The position numbers and the translations under genes were made by a program. From positions 1-9,439 of the forward strand of contig CAMVOG010000076.1 in NCBI GenBank assembly GCA_947169005.1: a stretch of DNA of 9,439 nucleotides. Direction: 5' to 3'. This document shows, piece after piece, positions 6,551-9,439 of the stretch (the first letter of the stretch is position 1; each line of letters opens with the position of its first letter). Under the pieces are notes generated by a model. That model was not told where the DNA came from and searched no databases. It saw only the letters and a list, made by a program, of their open reading frames with translations. The stretch comes from an uncultured Clostridia bacterium (GTDB lineage Bacteria; Bacillota; Clostridia; Oscillospirales; Oscillospiraceae).

Positions 6551-7264
6551 ATGGAAAAGCTGGAACAGATCTACGAGGGCAAAGCCAAAAAAGTATTCAA
6601 AACCGACGATCCCGAGGTCTTTATCGTCGATTACAAGGACGACGCCACGGCCTTTAACGGGCTGAAAAAGGGCACCATCGTCGGCAAGGGCTCGGTAAAC
6701 AACCGCATGACCAATATGATGATGCAGCTTCTGGAATCCAGGGGCGTTCCCACCCACTTCATCAAGGAGCTCTCCGACCGGGAGACCGCCGTGAAGAAGG
6801 TGGAGATCGTCAAGCTGGAGGTCATCATCCGCAACATCGCCGCGGGCTCCTTCTCCAAGCGCTACGGCGTGGCGGAGGGCACTCCCCTGCGCTGCTCCAC
6901 CATCGAGTTTTCCCTGAAGGACGACGCGCTGGGCGATCCCCTCATCAACGACTATCACGCCGTGGCCCTGGGCGTCACCACCTGGGAGGAGCTGGAGACC
7001 ATCAAGACCCTGGCCTTCAAGATCAACGACGTGATGAAGGAATTCTTCCTCTCCGTGGGCGTCACGCTGGTGGACTTCAAGCTGGAGTTCGGCAAGACCT
7101 CGGACGGGACCATCGTCCTGGCCGACGAGATCTCCCCCGACACCTGCCGCTTCTGGGACGTGAAGACCGGCGAGAAGCTGGATAAGGATCGGTTCCGCCG
7201 TGACCTGGGCGATCCCGAGGGGGCCTATCAGGAAATGATGCGCCGCCTCTCCGAAAAGCTGTAA
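6551..7264 (+). CDS. purC: PurC, SAICAR synthetase
   Basis: Condenses CAIR with aspartate using ATP to give SAICAR, the step after PurE. The 237 residues are typical for the stand-alone bacterial enzyme. Visible motifs are YEGKAKKVF (8-16, ATP-site glycine-rich segment), the signature IIRNIAAGSFSKRYG (92-106), LVDFKLEFG (173-181) and ADEISPDTCR (191-200). The start is set by the GGAGGAG lying within the last codons of purE, eight bases before the ATG. The two-base intergenic gap points to coupled translation with purE. Confidence 0.97.
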   Translation: MEKLEQIYEGKAKKVFKTDDPEVFIVDYKDDATAFNGLKKGTIVGKGSVNNRMTNMMMQLLESRGVPTHFIKELSDRETAVKKVEIVKLEVIIRNIAAGSFSKRYGVAEGTPLRCSTIEFSLKDDALGDPLINDYHAVALGVTTWEELETIKTLAFKINDVMKEFFLSVGVTLVDFKLEFGKTSDGTIVLADEISPDTCRFWDVKTGEKLDKDRFRRDLGDPEGAYQEMMRRLSEKL

Positions 7265-7311
7265 GAAAAGAGCAACACTAAGGATCTATTCATCATACGG
7301 AGGCAACATAC

Positions 7312-8739
<1,428 letters not shown>

Positions 8740-8753
8740 AACAGGCAACAGGG

Positions 8754-8785
8754 CTCAGTACTTAGGACTCAGTACTCTGACAGTA
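8754..8785 (+). repeat. Short tandem heptanucleotide repeat in the purF-purM gap
   Basis: CTCAGTA, CTTAGGA and CTCAGTA follow head to tail (8754-8774, consensus CTYAGKA). A decayed fourth copy, CTCTGACAGTA (8775-8785), carries a four-base expansion. The first and third copies are identical. The array sits in the 79-base gap between purF and purM, 15 bases after the purF stop and about 33 bases before purM. Its composition is unlike the flanking genes. The number of copies may vary between strains. Confidence 0.6.
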
Positions 8786-8818
8786 TACTCAACGTCTTAC
8801 TTAAAAGGAGAGACGCGA

Positions 8819-9439
8819 ATGAACAAAAACAGCTTCAGTGAAAGCTATAAGGCTGCCGGCGTGGACGTGACCGCCGGCTACAAGGCCGTTGATCTCATGA
8901 AGGGCCATGTGGCCCGCACCATGACCTCCGAGGTGCTGTCCTCCATCGGCGGCTTCGGGGCCCTGGTAGCGCCGGACCTCACGGGCATCACGGAGCCCGT
9001 GCTGATCTCCGGCACGGACGGCGTGGGCACCAAGCTGAAAATCGCCTTTCTGATGAACAAGCATGACACCGTGGGCATCGACTGCGTGGCCATGTGCGTG
9101 AACGACATCATCTGCTCCGGCGCAAGACCTCTCTTCTTCCTGGACTACCTGGCCCTGGGGAAGAACGTGCCCGAGCGGGTGGCGGAGATCGTCTCCGGCG
9201 TGGCGGAGGGCTGCGTACAGTCCGGTTGCGCCCTGGTGGGCGGCGAAACGGCGGAGATGCCGGGTTTCTACCCCGAGGACGAGTACGATCTGGCGGGCTT
9301 CGCCGTGGGCGTGGCGGACAAGAAGGCCATTATCGACGGCTCCGCCATCGTCCCCGGCGACGTGCTGATCGGGCTCCGCTCCAACGGCATCCACTCCAAC
9401 GGTTACTCCCTGGTGCGCAAAATCTTCGACGTGGAAAAC
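8819..9439 (+). CDS. purM: PurM, phosphoribosylformylglycinamidine cyclo-ligase (AIR synthetase), N-terminal part
   Basis: Closes the imidazole ring: FGAM plus ATP gives AIR, the substrate feeding PurE. I translated 207 codons from the ATG at 8819, open to the right edge; the full enzyme is usually about 340 residues, so roughly 60% is present. Family motifs visible are SYKAAGVDVTAGYKAVDLMK near the N-terminus, SSIGGFGAL, GTDGVGTKLKIA (ATP-binding segment), the DCVAMCVNDIICSGARPLFFLDY segment (the longer part of the PurM core), GGETAEMPG, and GLRSNGIHSNGYSLVR near the cut. AAAAGGAGAG, about seven bases before the ATG, is a strong ribosome site. It is the fourth gene of the purine operon, after a gap holding a heptad repeat. 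Confidence 0.97.
   Translation, partial: MNKNSFSESYKAAGVDVTAGYKAVDLMKGHVARTMTSEVLSSIGGFGALVAPDLTGITEPVLISGTDGVGTKLKIAFLMNKHDTVGIDCVAMCVNDIICSGARPLFFLDYLALGKNVPERVAEIVSGVAEGCVQSGCALVGGETAEMPGFYPEDEYDLAGFAVGVADKKAIIDGSAIVPGDVLIGLRSNGIHSNGYSLVRKIFDVEN

Noticed and set aside
8754..8785. CRISPR array
   Set aside because: The units are seven bases long, contiguous, without spacers, and no cas genes are present.
8784..8789. TATACT as an internal -10 promoter box before purM
   Set aside because: No -35-like hexamer lies 16-18 bases upstream, and the repeat array itself generates this word.

Overview
The window reads as chromosomal DNA of a GC-rich Clostridia-type Firmicute. An Oscillospiraceae-like gut anaerobe is my best guess. 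The reasons are the gene order dgt-dnaG-rpoD, the purine order purE-purC-purF-purM with no purK, a secreted protein with S-layer homology repeats, purine-rich ribosome binding sites (GGAGG-like) before nearly every gene, and sigma-A-type promoters in AT-rich gaps between very GC-rich genes. The taxon is an inference from content, not from a marker search.

Left part (1-3545, minus strand): a replication and transcription housekeeping cluster read right to left. It holds a dGTPase-family HD phosphohydrolase (dgt), DNA primase (dnaG), and the N-terminal 258 codons of the primary sigma factor (rpoD), which runs off the left edge. dgt and dnaG are 16 bases apart, and the start of rpoD lies inside the end of dnaG. 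Dgt acts on the dNTP pool, DnaG makes replication primers, and RpoD directs housekeeping transcription. This resembles the classic macromolecular-synthesis operon, with dgt as the leading gene and no rpsU.

Middle (3659-5885, minus strand): a two-gene operon with a consensus -35 promoter and a strong stem-loop at the predicted mRNA 5' end. It encodes a cytoplasmic amidohydrolase-2 TIM-barrel enzyme and, overlapping by ATGA, an exported protein with three S-layer homology repeats fused to an SGNH/GDSL-type hydrolase domain. The substrates are unknown. This is the least characterised part of the window.

Right part (5954-9439, plus strand): the divergently transcribed start of the de novo purine operon, purE-purC-purF-purM, with purM cut by the right edge. 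An extended -10 promoter and a short leader with two possible hairpins precede purE. The purF-purM gap carries a small tandem heptanucleotide repeat.

I see no rRNA, tRNA, CRISPR array, insertion sequence, phage gene or obvious pseudogene. No gene-free stretch exceeds 300 bases; the longest is the 269-base divergent gap at 5788-6056. I did not find a convincing new multi-gene system. The best candidates for follow-up are the amidohydrolase/SLH-SGNH pair, the PurE active-site variant without purK, the RpoD insertion and the purF-purM heptad repeat.
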